From the NCBI GenBank assembly GCA_965227805.1, contig CBDDGJ010000002.1:1-15144 (forward strand): 15,144 nucleotides of DNA. The letters are read 5' to 3'. This document shows, piece after piece, positions 1 to 7,681 of this stretch. Every line of letters starts with the position of its first letter. Position 1 is the stretch's first letter. Source of the DNA: CBDDGJ01 sp965227805. Its GTDB lineage: Bacteria > Pseudomonadota > Alphaproteobacteria > RS24. The translations under genes were made by a program, and so were the position numbers. The notes under the pieces are model-generated. The model worked only from the letters and a program-made list of their open reading frames with translations, ran no database searches and was not told the origin of the DNA.

Positions 1-1787
1 TGAGGCCCATTTCTGGCCCTTCAAAACAGCTCATATTTTGGTCGCGTTCATTTGGGCCTCCTTAGTTTCAATTTTTTGGGGATGCATTTCTTGCTTTTCG
101 TTCGCGCCGCTTGTCATAATCAAGCCAAATTGTTCACAAAATGTGGCACCAAAAATGGGCCCGCCACACAGCCCCATTTTTGGAACCTATGAGGGCCATT
201 TCTGTGGCCGTTCCGAAACAAGGTTCAATGGAATTGGGGGGCCAAAATTGGGTCCCCCAAAAACACAAATTGAGACCCAAAAGTGGTGCCAATTTTTGAG
301 CCCCTCTTTGGACACCATGTGCTTACCGCCTGATGCTATTTCAAAATCCATTAATCATCAATCCAGCGTGCCAGAAACAGTTTCAATTTTTTGGGGATGC
401 ATTTCTTGCTTTTCGTTCGCGCCGCTTGTCATAATCAAGCCAAATTGTTCACAAAATGTGGCACCAAAAATGGGCCCGCCACACAGCCCCATTTTTGGAA
501 CCTATGAGGGCCATTTCTGTGGCCGTTCCGAAACAAGGTTCAATGGAATTGGGGGGCCAAAATTGGGTCCCCCAAAAACACAAATTGAGACCCAAAAGTG
601 GTGCCAATTTTTGAGCCCCTCTTTGGACACCATGTGCTTACCGCCTGATGCTATTTCAAAATCCATTAATCATCAATCCAGCGTGCCAGAAACATGGGAG
701 GCCCACATGACGAGACCGTTTTTCCAACCTAAATCAAGCCCCATTTCCAGGCCCATGAAACCACGCAGAAGTCAAAGCCACATCCCAAATTGCGCCTCGT
801 GTTGTTCAAAAAGCTCCGCTGCTGATACGCAGTGGAAAATACTTGATATGTGTGTGCGAGGGTGTAGTATATTGCGTCAATGTGCTTTAATTATGCGGAT
901 GAGCGTCGTTTGGCGTTGGGAACCATTTGATGCAAGGTGAACTTGTATTTTGTGCGGTCGCGCTTCATTTTGTATCGGATGCTTTGCATATGACACCTGC
1001 ATGTTCATGGTGATCAGATTACCATGCACATATCTATGTATATTCTCTGCTGTTCTGGCAAGATTGTGTATATTCTATTGCGTTGCCAATCGATGTGTGT
1101 ATTCGGCAGAGTGCGATGGATGCACTTGTCGGGAGTGTCATATTCATTGTTCGACCCGATGGTGTGAGAATCTCTATTGGAGCGCATTGAATTTGGACGG
1201 GTGTTGAGCCAGAGAAGCTGGTTTTCGATTTTGGAAATATCTGAGTTGATGTATTCGACACCTACATGTCCATGGTGATTGGATCACCATGTCCCTGCAA
1301 ACACCTGATGTTGCTTCTGTGTGGGGACCCACGCAATTCCTCTAGGCGGTACCGCGGCGGGGAGACAGCGAAACGTGGGGATTACCACGATTCCATGTCT
1401 CACACACGGCAATAAATTTGACAGTGCTTTCGTGTGCGAAAGTACGCAATTACTATAGGCGGGACCGCAGCGGGACCGCGGCGGGACCGCAAAACGTGGG
1501 AATTCCCACGATTCCAGGTTGCAGGCGGGACCGGTCCCGCCGTCGGCGGGACCACTTTACCTGTAAATTTCTAGGAGCGGGACCGCATACCCCGTTTGGG
1601 AATTATAATAGTATACAAGGGGGGGTCAGGTGATGTTTTGGAGGGTGTGAAGATTTTTCGGAGGATGTCTTGTCTACCTAATTAGCGTTGTATTCCTGGC
1701 AATCTTCCAAATGGGGTCTCTGGACTGCGAAGTGTTTTAAACTGCTGCTGCTGCCAATCCGCCTTTACAGCGCGTCCACCTCCAAGT
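1..1787 (+). repeat. Satellite unit 1, lengthened by an internal duplication
   Basis: First unit in the window, 1,787 bp rather than 1,472. The whole excess is one direct duplication of 315 bp (65-379 repeated at 380-694). The rest matches unit 2 by eye. The window's first base lies inside the repeat, so the true left edge of the array is not seen and the choice of this base as unit position 1 is arbitrary. Confidence 0.96.
65..694 (+). repeat. 315-bp direct tandem duplication inside unit 1
   Basis: Copy 1 is 65-379 and copy 2 is 380-694; they look identical by eye. Each begins GTTTCAATTTTTTGGGG and ends GTGCCAGAAACA. The junction shows essentially no microhomology: only the A before each copy is shared. 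The duplicated segment contains all three stem-loops of the unit's first part, so unit 1 carries six of them. Because 315 is a multiple of three, the TTG-initiated open frame of this region stays open and grows to 300 codons (38-940). I take that as incidental. The identity of the copies implies a recent event or a sequencing or assembly error. Confidence 0.95.
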
Positions 1788-1935
1788 TGAGGCCCATTTC
1801 TGGCCCTTCAAAACAGCTCATATTTTGGTCGCGTTCATTTGGGCCTCCTTAGTTTCAATTTTTTGGGGATGCATTTCTTGCTTTTCGTTCGCGCCGCTTG
1901 TCATAATCAAGCCAAATTGTTCACAAAATGTGGCA

Positions 1936-1970
1936 CCAAAAATGGGCCCGCCACACAGCCCCATTTTTGG
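1936..1970. repeat. Inverted repeat, 11-bp perfect arms
   Basis: Arm CCAAAAATGGG (1936-1946) and its exact reverse complement CCCATTTTTGG (1960-1970), separated by 13 bp. It occurs in every unit and twice in unit 1, at 149-183 and 464-498. It is the first of three consecutive hairpins in this part of the unit. Confidence 0.8.
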
Positions 1971-2020
1971 AACCTATGAGGGCCATTTCTGTGGCCGTTC
2001 CGAAACAAGGTTCAATGGAA

Positions 2021-2047
2021 TTGGGGGGCCAAAATTGGGTCCCCCAA
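2021..2047. repeat. Inverted repeat, TTGGGGG/CCCCCAA stem with inner CCAA/TTGG
   Basis: Outer arms TTGGGGG (2021-2027) and CCCCCAA (2041-2047) enclose inner arms CCAA (2029-2032) and TTGG (2035-2038) around an AA loop. A small asymmetric bulge (G against GT) lies between them. That gives eleven base pairs within 27 bp. It recurs in every unit; in unit 1 at 234-260 and 549-575. Confidence 0.75.
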
Positions 2048-2070
2048 AAACACAAATTGAGACCCAAAAG

Positions 2071-2104
2071 TGGTGCCAATTTTTGAGCCCCTCTTTGGAC
2101 ACCA
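2071..2104. repeat. Inverted repeat TGGTGCCAA/TTGGACACCA
   Basis: Arm TGGTGCCAA (2071-2079) pairs with TTGGACACCA (2095-2104) over nine base pairs with a single bulged A; the loop is 15 bp. It is the third consecutive stem-loop, and again CCAA/TTGG forms the inner stem. It recurs in all units; in unit 1 at 284-317 and 599-632. Confidence 0.7.
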
Positions 2105-2159
2105 TGTGCTTACCGCCTGATGCTATTTCAAAATCCATTAATCATCAATCCAGCGTGCC

Positions 2160-2463
2160 AGAAACATGGGAGGCCCACATGACGAGACCGTTTTTCCAAC
2201 CTAAATCAAGCCCCATTTCCAGGCCCATGAAACCACGCAGAAGTCAAAGCCACATCCCAAATTGCGCCTCGTGTTGTTCAAAAAGCTCCGCTGCTGATAC
2301 GCAGTGGAAAATACTTGATATGTGTGTGCGAGGGTGTAGTATATTGCGTCAATGTGCTTTAATTATGCGGATGAGCGTCGTTTGGCGTTGGGAACCATTT
2401 GATGCAAGGTGAACTTGTATTTTGTGCGGTCGCGCTTCATTTTGTATCGGATGCTTTGCATAT
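2160..2463. other. Unit segment with nothing recognisable
   Basis: About 300 bp between the hairpin-rich part and the first paired hairpin element. Apart from one stray GCCCCATTTCC word at 2210, I see no palindrome, subrepeat, RNA gene or protein motif. It is covered on the + strand by the second half of the 195-codon open frame, which I do not regard as coding. Confidence 0.5.
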
Positions 2464-2502
2464 GACACCTGCATGTTCATGGTGATCAGATTACCATGCA
2501 CA
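2464..2502. repeat. Hairpin element P1 (degenerate copy of P2)
   Basis: Core CATGGTGAT (2478-2486), a CAG loop, and ATTACCATG (2490-2498): a 9-bp inverted repeat with one mismatch. The flank TGACACCTGCATGTT matches the flank of P2 (CGACACCTACATGTC) with few differences, so the two are diverged copies of one element rather than independent palindromes. The spacing P1 to P2 is 265 bp. It is present in all ten units; in unit 1 at 992-1030. Confidence 0.75.
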
Positions 2503-2728
2503 TATCTATGTATATTCTCTGCTGTTCTGGCAAGATTGTGTATATTCTATTGCGTTGCCAATCGATGTGTGTATTCGGCAGAGTGCGATGGATGCACTTG
2601 TCGGGAGTGTCATATTCATTGTTCGACCCGATGGTGTGAGAATCTCTATTGGAGCGCATTGAATTTGGACGGGTGTTGAGCCAGAGAAGCTGGTTTTCGA
2701 TTTTGGAAATATCTGAGTTGATGTATTC
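2499..2728. other. Spacer between the paired hairpin elements
   Basis: This spacer separates P1 from P2. The only structure noted is a short stem AGTGC/GCACT around a 7-bp loop at 2582-2598, part of which is lost in the unit 10 deletion. Overlapping open frames of 85 codons (+) and 75 codons (-) cross here, opening on TTG and GTG, with no recognisable protein motif. Confidence 0.45.
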
Positions 2729-2766
2729 GACACCTACATGTCCATGGTGATTGGATCACCATGTCC
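2729..2766. repeat. Hairpin element P2, perfect 9-bp arms
   Basis: CATGGTGAT (2743-2751), a TGG loop, and ATCACCATG (2755-2763) form a perfect inverted repeat, preceded by GACACCTACATGTC. It is the better-preserved partner of P1. A short, nearly dyad-symmetric site repeated 265 bp apart in every unit is what a dimeric DNA-binding protein site can look like, but that is inference. In unit 1 it lies at 1257-1294. Confidence 0.8.
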
Positions 2767-2792
2767 CTGCAAACACCTGATGTTGCTTCTGT

Positions 2793-2870
2793 GTGGGGAC
2801 CCACGCAATTCCTCTAGGCGGTACCGCGGCGGGGAGACAGCGAAACGTGGGGATTACCACGATTCCATGT
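2793..2870. repeat. GC-rich module A (diverged copy of module B)
   Basis: A short stem GTGGG/CCCAC (2793-2804) leads into ACGCAATTCCTCTAGGCGG from 2803. Then follow the perfect 10-bp palindrome GCGGTACCGC (2818-2827) and the imperfect palindrome CGTGGGGATTACCACG (2846-2861), then ATTCCATGT. The order and words match module B: ACGCAATT, a TAGGCGG box, an ACGTGGG palindrome, CACGATTCCA. A is about 7 bp shorter, having fewer GCGGGACCGC decamers, and its central palindrome is decayed. Confidence 0.8.
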
Positions 2871-2898
2871 CTCACACACGGCAATAAATTTGACAGTG

Positions 2899-2914
2899 CT
2901 TTCGTGTGCGAAAG
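2899..2914. repeat. Stem-loop CTTTCG-TGTG-CGAAAG
   Basis: A perfect 6-bp stem with a TGTG loop, extendable to nine pairs (2896-2917) with one G-T wobble. It directly precedes module B, as the GTGGG/CCCAC stem precedes module A, so a leading hairpin is part of the duplicated design. AATAAA at 2883-2888 lies just upstream; it resembles a polyadenylation signal but has no gene to serve. Confidence 0.7.
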
Positions 2915-2915
2915 T

Positions 2916-2990
2916 ACGCAATTACTATAGGCGGGACCGCAGCGGGACCGCGGCGGGACCGCAAAACGTGGGAATTCCCACGATTCCAGG
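2916..2990. repeat. GC-rich module B with three phased decamers
   Basis: This module begins ACGCAATTACTATAGGCGGG. It contains three copies of GCGGGACCGC at 2931-2940, 2942-2951 and 2953-2962, at exactly 11-bp intervals, close to one DNA helical turn. The 16-bp perfect palindrome CGTGGGAATTCCCACG (2967-2982, with an EcoRI site at its centre) follows, then ATTCCAGGT. Regular helical phasing plus dyad symmetry suggests cooperative protein binding on one face of the DNA. No known protein site is recognised. Confidence 0.8.
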
Positions 2991-3058
2991 TTGCAGGCGG
3001 GACCGGTCCCGCCGTCGGCGGGACCACTTTACCTGTAAATTTCTAGGAGCGGGACCGC
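2931..3058 (+). promoter_or_regulatory. GCGGGACC-box cluster, putative protein-binding platform
   Basis: Within 128 bp the core GCGGGACC occurs six times on + (2931, 2942, 2953, 2997, 3018, 3049) and once inverted (3004-3012). Four copies are the full decamer GCGGGACCGC. The cluster is followed 18 bp later by a TATAAT stretch. Corresponding positions are 1459-1586, 4403-4530, 5875-6002, 7353-7480, 8825-8952, 10297-10424, 11769-11896, 13241-13368 and 14735-14862, with a partial extra copy at 14959-15064. GC boxes upstream of a TATA-like element are promoter-like; a replication or nucleosome-positioning role is equally possible. Confidence 0.4.
2996..3025. repeat. 18-bp perfect palindrome plus third arm, two alternative hairpins
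   Basis: GGCGGGACCGGTCCCGCC (2996-3013) is its own reverse complement. A further GGCGGGACC (3017-3025) follows after a GTC loop. The middle arm GGTCCCGCC can pair with either neighbour, so two mutually exclusive structures are possible: a cruciform of the first two arms or a 9-bp stem-loop of the last two. It occurs in every unit, and twice in unit 10 (14800-14829 and 15002-15031). Confidence 0.9.
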
Positions 3059-3070
3059 ATACCCCGTTTG

Positions 3071-3097
3071 GGAATTATAATAGTATACAAGGGGGGG
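3071..3097 (+). promoter_or_regulatory. TATA-like stretch and G7 run after the GC boxes
   Basis: GGAATTATAATAGTATAC contains TATAAT (3076-3081) and the palindrome GTATAC (3083-3088), followed by AA and seven G (3091-3097). It is the main AT-rich interruption directly downstream of the GC-box cluster, which is the order expected for a TATA-type eukaryotic promoter firing rightward. Short T runs lie downstream (T5 at 3126-3130, T6 at 3331-3336). Without transcript data this is only a candidate, and the AT-rich island could as well be a DNA-unwinding element. Confidence 0.3.
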
Positions 3098-3098
3098 T

Positions 3099-3259
3099 CA
3101 GGTGATGTTTTGGAGGGTGTGAAGATTTTTCGGAGGATGTCTTGTCTACCTAATTAGCGTTGTATTCCTGGCAATCTTCCAAATGGGGTCTCTGGACTGC
3201 GAAGTGTTTTAAACTGCTGCTGCTGCCAATCCGCCTTTACAGCGCGTCCACCTCCAAGT
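3099..3259. other. Unit tail with a CTG microsatellite
   Basis: This segment closes the unit. The only recognisable structure is CTG x4 at 3214-3225 (x6 in unit 4). The whole tail from unit position 1364 onward is missing from unit 10. Confidence 0.5.
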
Positions 3260-4731
3260 TGAGGCCCATTTCTGGCCCTTCAAAACAGCTCATATTTTGG
3301 TCGCGTTCATTTGGGCCTCCTTAGTTTCAATTTTTTGGGGATGCATTTCTTGCTTTTCGTTCGCGCCGCTTGTCATAATCAAGCCAAATTGTTCACAAAA
3401 TGTGGCACCAAAAATGGGCCCGCCACACAGCCCCATTTTTGGAACCTATGAGGGCCATTTCTGTGGCCGTTCCGAAACAAGGTTCAATGGAATTGGGGGG
3501 CCAAAATTGGGTCCCCCAAAAACACAAATTGAGACCCAAAAGTGGTGCCAATTTTTGAGCCCCTCTTTGGACACCATGTGCTTACCGCCTGATGCTATTT
3601 CAAAATCCATTAATCATCAATCCAGCGTGCCAGAAACATGGGAGGCCCACATGACGAGACCGTTTTTCCAACCTAAATCAAGCCCCATTTCCAGGCCCAT
3701 GAAACCACGCAGAAGTCAAAGCCACATCCCAAATTGCGCCTCGTGTTGTTCAAAAAGCTCCGCTGCTGATACGCAGTGGAAAATACTTGATATGTGTGTG
3801 CGAGGGTGTAGTATATTGCGTCAATGTGCTTTAATTATGCGGATGAGCGTCGTTTGGCGTTGGGAACCATTTGATGCAAGGTGAACTTGTATTTTGTGCG
3901 GTCGCGCTTCATTTTGTATCGGATGCTTTGCATATGACACCTGCATGTTCATGGTGATCAGATTACCATGCACATATCTATGTATATTCTCTGCTGTTCT
4001 GGCAAGATTGTGTATATTCTATTGCGTTGCCAATCGATGTGTGTATTCGGCAGAGTGCGATGGATGCACTTGTCGGGAGTGTCATATTCATTGTTCGACC
4101 CGATGGTGTGAGAATCTCTATTGGAGCGCATTGAATTTGGACGGGTGTTGAGCCAGAGAAGCTGGTTTTCGATTTTGGAAATATCTGAGTTGATGTATTC
4201 GACACCTACATGTCCATGGTGATTGGATCACCATGTCCCTGCAAACACCTGATGTTGCTTCTGTGTGGGGACCCACGCAATTCCTCTAGGCGGTACCGCG
4301 GCGGGGAGACAGCGAAACGTGGGGATTACCACGATTCCATGTCTCACACACGGCAATAAATTTGACAGTGCTTTCGTGTGCGAAAGTACGCAATTACTAT
4401 AGGCGGGACCGCAGCGGGACCGCGGCGGGACCGCAAAACGTGGGAATTCCCACGATTCCAGGTTGCAGGCGGGACCGGTCCCGCCGTCGGCGGGACCACT
4501 TTACCTGTAAATTTCTAGGAGCGGGACCGCATACCCCGTTTGGGAATTATAATAGTATACAAGGGGGGGTCAGGTGATGTTTTGGAGGGTGTGAAGATTT
4601 TTCGGAGGATGTCTTGTCTACCTAATTAGCGTTGTATTCCTGGCAATCTTCCAAATGGGGTCTCTGGACTGCGAAGTGTTTTAAACTGCTGCTGCTGCCA
4701 ATCCGCCTTTACAGCGCGTCCACCTCCAAGT
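3260..4731 (+). repeat. Satellite unit 3 (1,472 bp)
   Basis: Full-length unit, no difference from unit 2 seen by eye: the same palindromes, CTG x4 and G7 run, and the same open frames at the same offsets. Confidence 0.96.
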
Positions 4732-6209
4732 TGAGGCCCATTTCTGGCCCTTCAAAACAGCTCATATTTTGGTCGCGTTCATTTGGGCCTCCTTAGTTTC
4801 AATTTTTTGGGGATGCATTTCTTGCTTTTCGTTCGCGCCGCTTGTCATAATCAAGCCAAATTGTTCACAAAATGTGGCACCAAAAATGGGCCCGCCACAC
4901 AGCCCCATTTTTGGAACCTATGAGGGCCATTTCTGTGGCCGTTCCGAAACAAGGTTCAATGGAATTGGGGGGCCAAAATTGGGTCCCCCAAAAACACAAA
5001 TTGAGACCCAAAAGTGGTGCCAATTTTTGAGCCCCTCTTTGGACACCATGTGCTTACCGCCTGATGCTATTTCAAAATCCATTAATCATCAATCCAGCGT
5101 GCCAGAAACATGGGAGGCCCACATGACGAGACCGTTTTTCCAACCTAAATCAAGCCCCATTTCCAGGCCCATGAAACCACGCAGAAGTCAAAGCCACATC
5201 CCAAATTGCGCCTCGTGTTGTTCAAAAAGCTCCGCTGCTGATACGCAGTGGAAAATACTTGATATGTGTGTGCGAGGGTGTAGTATATTGCGTCAATGTG
5301 CTTTAATTATGCGGATGAGCGTCGTTTGGCGTTGGGAACCATTTGATGCAAGGTGAACTTGTATTTTGTGCGGTCGCGCTTCATTTTGTATCGGATGCTT
5401 TGCATATGACACCTGCATGTTCATGGTGATCAGATTACCATGCACATATCTATGTATATTCTCTGCTGTTCTGGCAAGATTGTGTATATTCTATTGCGTT
5501 GCCAATCGATGTGTGTATTCGGCAGAGTGCGATGGATGCACTTGTCGGGAGTGTCATATTCATTGTTCGACCCGATGGTGTGAGAATCTCTATTGGAGCG
5601 CATTGAATTTGGACGGGTGTTGAGCCAGAGAAGCTGGTTTTCGATTTTGGAAATATCTGAGTTGATGTATTCGACACCTACATGTCCATGGTGATTGGAT
5701 CACCATGTCCCTGCAAACACCTGATGTTGCTTCTGTGTGGGGACCCACGCAATTCCTCTAGGCGGTACCGCGGCGGGGAGACAGCGAAACGTGGGGATTA
5801 CCACGATTCCATGTCTCACACACGGCAATAAATTTGACAGTGCTTTCGTGTGCGAAAGTACGCAATTACTATAGGCGGGACCGCAGCGGGACCGCGGCGG
5901 GACCGCAAAACGTGGGAATTCCCACGATTCCAGGTTGCAGGCGGGACCGGTCCCGCCGTCGGCGGGACCACTTTACCTGTAAATTTCTAGGAGCGGGACC
6001 GCATACCCCGTTTGGGAATTATAATAGTATACAAGGGGGGGTCAGGTGATGTTTTGGAGGGTGTGAAGATTTTTCGGAGGATGTCTTGTCTACCTAATTA
6101 GCGTTGTATTCCTGGCAATCTTCCAAATGGGGTCTCTGGACTGCGAAGTGTTTTAAACTGCTGCTGCTGCTGCTGCCAATCCGCCTTTACAGCGCGTCCA
6201 CCTCCAAGT
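4732..6209 (+). repeat. Satellite unit 4 (1,478 bp, CTG-expanded)
   Basis: Same as unit 2 by eye except that the CTG run at 6158-6175 has six triplets instead of four, which adds 6 bp. This is the only difference I see among units 2 to 9, and it marks this copy as distinguishable inside the otherwise uniform array. Confidence 0.96.
6158..6175 (+). repeat. CTG x6 microsatellite, expanded allele in unit 4
   Basis: Six CTG triplets, against four in the other complete units (for example 1742-1753 and 3214-3225). A +2-triplet slippage is the only length change among units 2-9. The position lies outside the open frames, so the multiple of three reflects the repeat period only. Confidence 0.95.
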
Positions 6210-7681
6210 TGAGGCCCATTTCTGGCCCTTCAAAACAGCTCATATTTTGGTCGCGTTCATTTGGGCCTCCTTAGTTTCAATTTTTTGGGGATGCATTTCT
6301 TGCTTTTCGTTCGCGCCGCTTGTCATAATCAAGCCAAATTGTTCACAAAATGTGGCACCAAAAATGGGCCCGCCACACAGCCCCATTTTTGGAACCTATG
6401 AGGGCCATTTCTGTGGCCGTTCCGAAACAAGGTTCAATGGAATTGGGGGGCCAAAATTGGGTCCCCCAAAAACACAAATTGAGACCCAAAAGTGGTGCCA
6501 ATTTTTGAGCCCCTCTTTGGACACCATGTGCTTACCGCCTGATGCTATTTCAAAATCCATTAATCATCAATCCAGCGTGCCAGAAACATGGGAGGCCCAC
6601 ATGACGAGACCGTTTTTCCAACCTAAATCAAGCCCCATTTCCAGGCCCATGAAACCACGCAGAAGTCAAAGCCACATCCCAAATTGCGCCTCGTGTTGTT
6701 CAAAAAGCTCCGCTGCTGATACGCAGTGGAAAATACTTGATATGTGTGTGCGAGGGTGTAGTATATTGCGTCAATGTGCTTTAATTATGCGGATGAGCGT
6801 CGTTTGGCGTTGGGAACCATTTGATGCAAGGTGAACTTGTATTTTGTGCGGTCGCGCTTCATTTTGTATCGGATGCTTTGCATATGACACCTGCATGTTC
6901 ATGGTGATCAGATTACCATGCACATATCTATGTATATTCTCTGCTGTTCTGGCAAGATTGTGTATATTCTATTGCGTTGCCAATCGATGTGTGTATTCGG
7001 CAGAGTGCGATGGATGCACTTGTCGGGAGTGTCATATTCATTGTTCGACCCGATGGTGTGAGAATCTCTATTGGAGCGCATTGAATTTGGACGGGTGTTG
7101 AGCCAGAGAAGCTGGTTTTCGATTTTGGAAATATCTGAGTTGATGTATTCGACACCTACATGTCCATGGTGATTGGATCACCATGTCCCTGCAAACACCT
7201 GATGTTGCTTCTGTGTGGGGACCCACGCAATTCCTCTAGGCGGTACCGCGGCGGGGAGACAGCGAAACGTGGGGATTACCACGATTCCATGTCTCACACA
7301 CGGCAATAAATTTGACAGTGCTTTCGTGTGCGAAAGTACGCAATTACTATAGGCGGGACCGCAGCGGGACCGCGGCGGGACCGCAAAACGTGGGAATTCC
7401 CACGATTCCAGGTTGCAGGCGGGACCGGTCCCGCCGTCGGCGGGACCACTTTACCTGTAAATTTCTAGGAGCGGGACCGCATACCCCGTTTGGGAATTAT
7501 AATAGTATACAAGGGGGGGTCAGGTGATGTTTTGGAGGGTGTGAAGATTTTTCGGAGGATGTCTTGTCTACCTAATTAGCGTTGTATTCCTGGCAATCTT
7601 CCAAATGGGGTCTCTGGACTGCGAAGTGTTTTAAACTGCTGCTGCTGCCAATCCGCCTTTACAGCGCGTCCACCTCCAAGT
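6210..7681 (+). repeat. Satellite unit 5 (1,472 bp)
   Basis: Full-length canonical unit; no difference from unit 2 seen by eye. The CTG run is back to four triplets, so the expansion in unit 4 has not spread to this neighbour. Confidence 0.96.

Larger units (their letters stand above)
1788..2155 (+). repeat. Degenerate CCAAAAATGGGCC-type words, both orientations (reference unit)
   Basis: The first quarter of the unit is built from variants of one short word in both orientations: GGCCCATTTCTGGCCC at 1791, CCAAAAATGGGCCC at 1936, GCCCCATTTTTGG at 1958, GGGCCATTTCTGTGGCC at 1980, CCAAAATTGGGTCCCC at 2029 and CCAATTTTTGAGCCCC at 2076. One more, GCCCCATTTCCAGGCCCAT at 2210, lies outside this segment. 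The spacing is irregular. The pattern suggests that this part arose by old local duplication and inversion of a short sequence, giving several hairpin-forming pairs. No function is recognised. Confidence 0.6.
1788..3259 (+). repeat. Satellite unit 2 (reference unit, 1,472 bp)
   Basis: Canonical unit, used as reference for all internal landmarks. To transfer a landmark, add 1472 for unit 3, 2944 for unit 4, 4422 for unit 5, and a further 1472 for each unit to unit 9. The CTG length change in unit 4 shifts only what follows its CTG run. The unit contains a hairpin-rich first part, a featureless stretch, a pair of diverged hairpin elements, a GC-rich palindromic block with a TATA-like stretch, and a short CTG run. 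Confidence 0.97.

Noticed and set aside
1825..2412. 195-codon open frame on +, repeated in each unit and 300 codons long in unit 1
   Set aside because: It opens on TTG, and the first in-frame ATG is at 1942, leaving 156 codons. The translation shows no domain, plausible fold or family resemblance, and the frame is broken in unit 10. It runs through palindromic, word-repeat sequence. Because the units are identical, no synonymous-substitution test is possible here.
2422..2679. 85-codon + frame and the overlapping 75-codon minus-strand frame (2506-2733)
   Set aside because: Both open on TTG or GTG, overlap each other antisense and show no recognisable motif. The cysteine-rich look of the + frame follows from TG-rich sequence and lacks a regular CxxC pattern of a known zinc-binding family.
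2464..2766. Transposon with terminal inverted repeats formed by P1 and P2
   Set aside because: The two elements are direct copies, each internally palindromic, rather than inverted relative to each other. No transposase or target-site duplication is seen.
2883..2888. AATAAA as a polyadenylation signal
   Set aside because: It is a single hexamer with no upstream gene on this strand; chance occurrence is likely in AT-rich context.
2931..3058. CRISPR-like direct repeats
   Set aside because: The decamers are too short and separated by 1-bp spacers or irregular gaps. There are no unique spacers of similar length and no cas genes.
2890..3105. 71-codon + frame rich in arginine
   Set aside because: It starts on TTG. 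Its arginine-rich stretch is simply the translation of the GCGGGACC boxes and palindromes, and the reading frame changes with the G-run length in unit 10.
1788..3259. rDNA, 5S, tRNA, spliced-leader or snRNA gene cluster as the source of the tandem array
   Set aside because: I looked for conserved rRNA words, tRNA A/B boxes and spliced-leader-like sequences and recognised none on either strand. An intergenic spacer array remains possible only if the rRNA genes lie outside the window.
1788..3259. Concatemer of a small circular virus, DNA satellite, organelle minicircle or kinetoplast minicircle
   Set aside because: No Rep-like protein, no geminivirus-type nonanucleotide TAATATTAC, no kinetoplast GGGGTTGGTGTA block and no plastid gene is visible. 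The different rearrangements in units 1, 4 and 10 fit a chromosomal array better, although a circular origin cannot be fully excluded.
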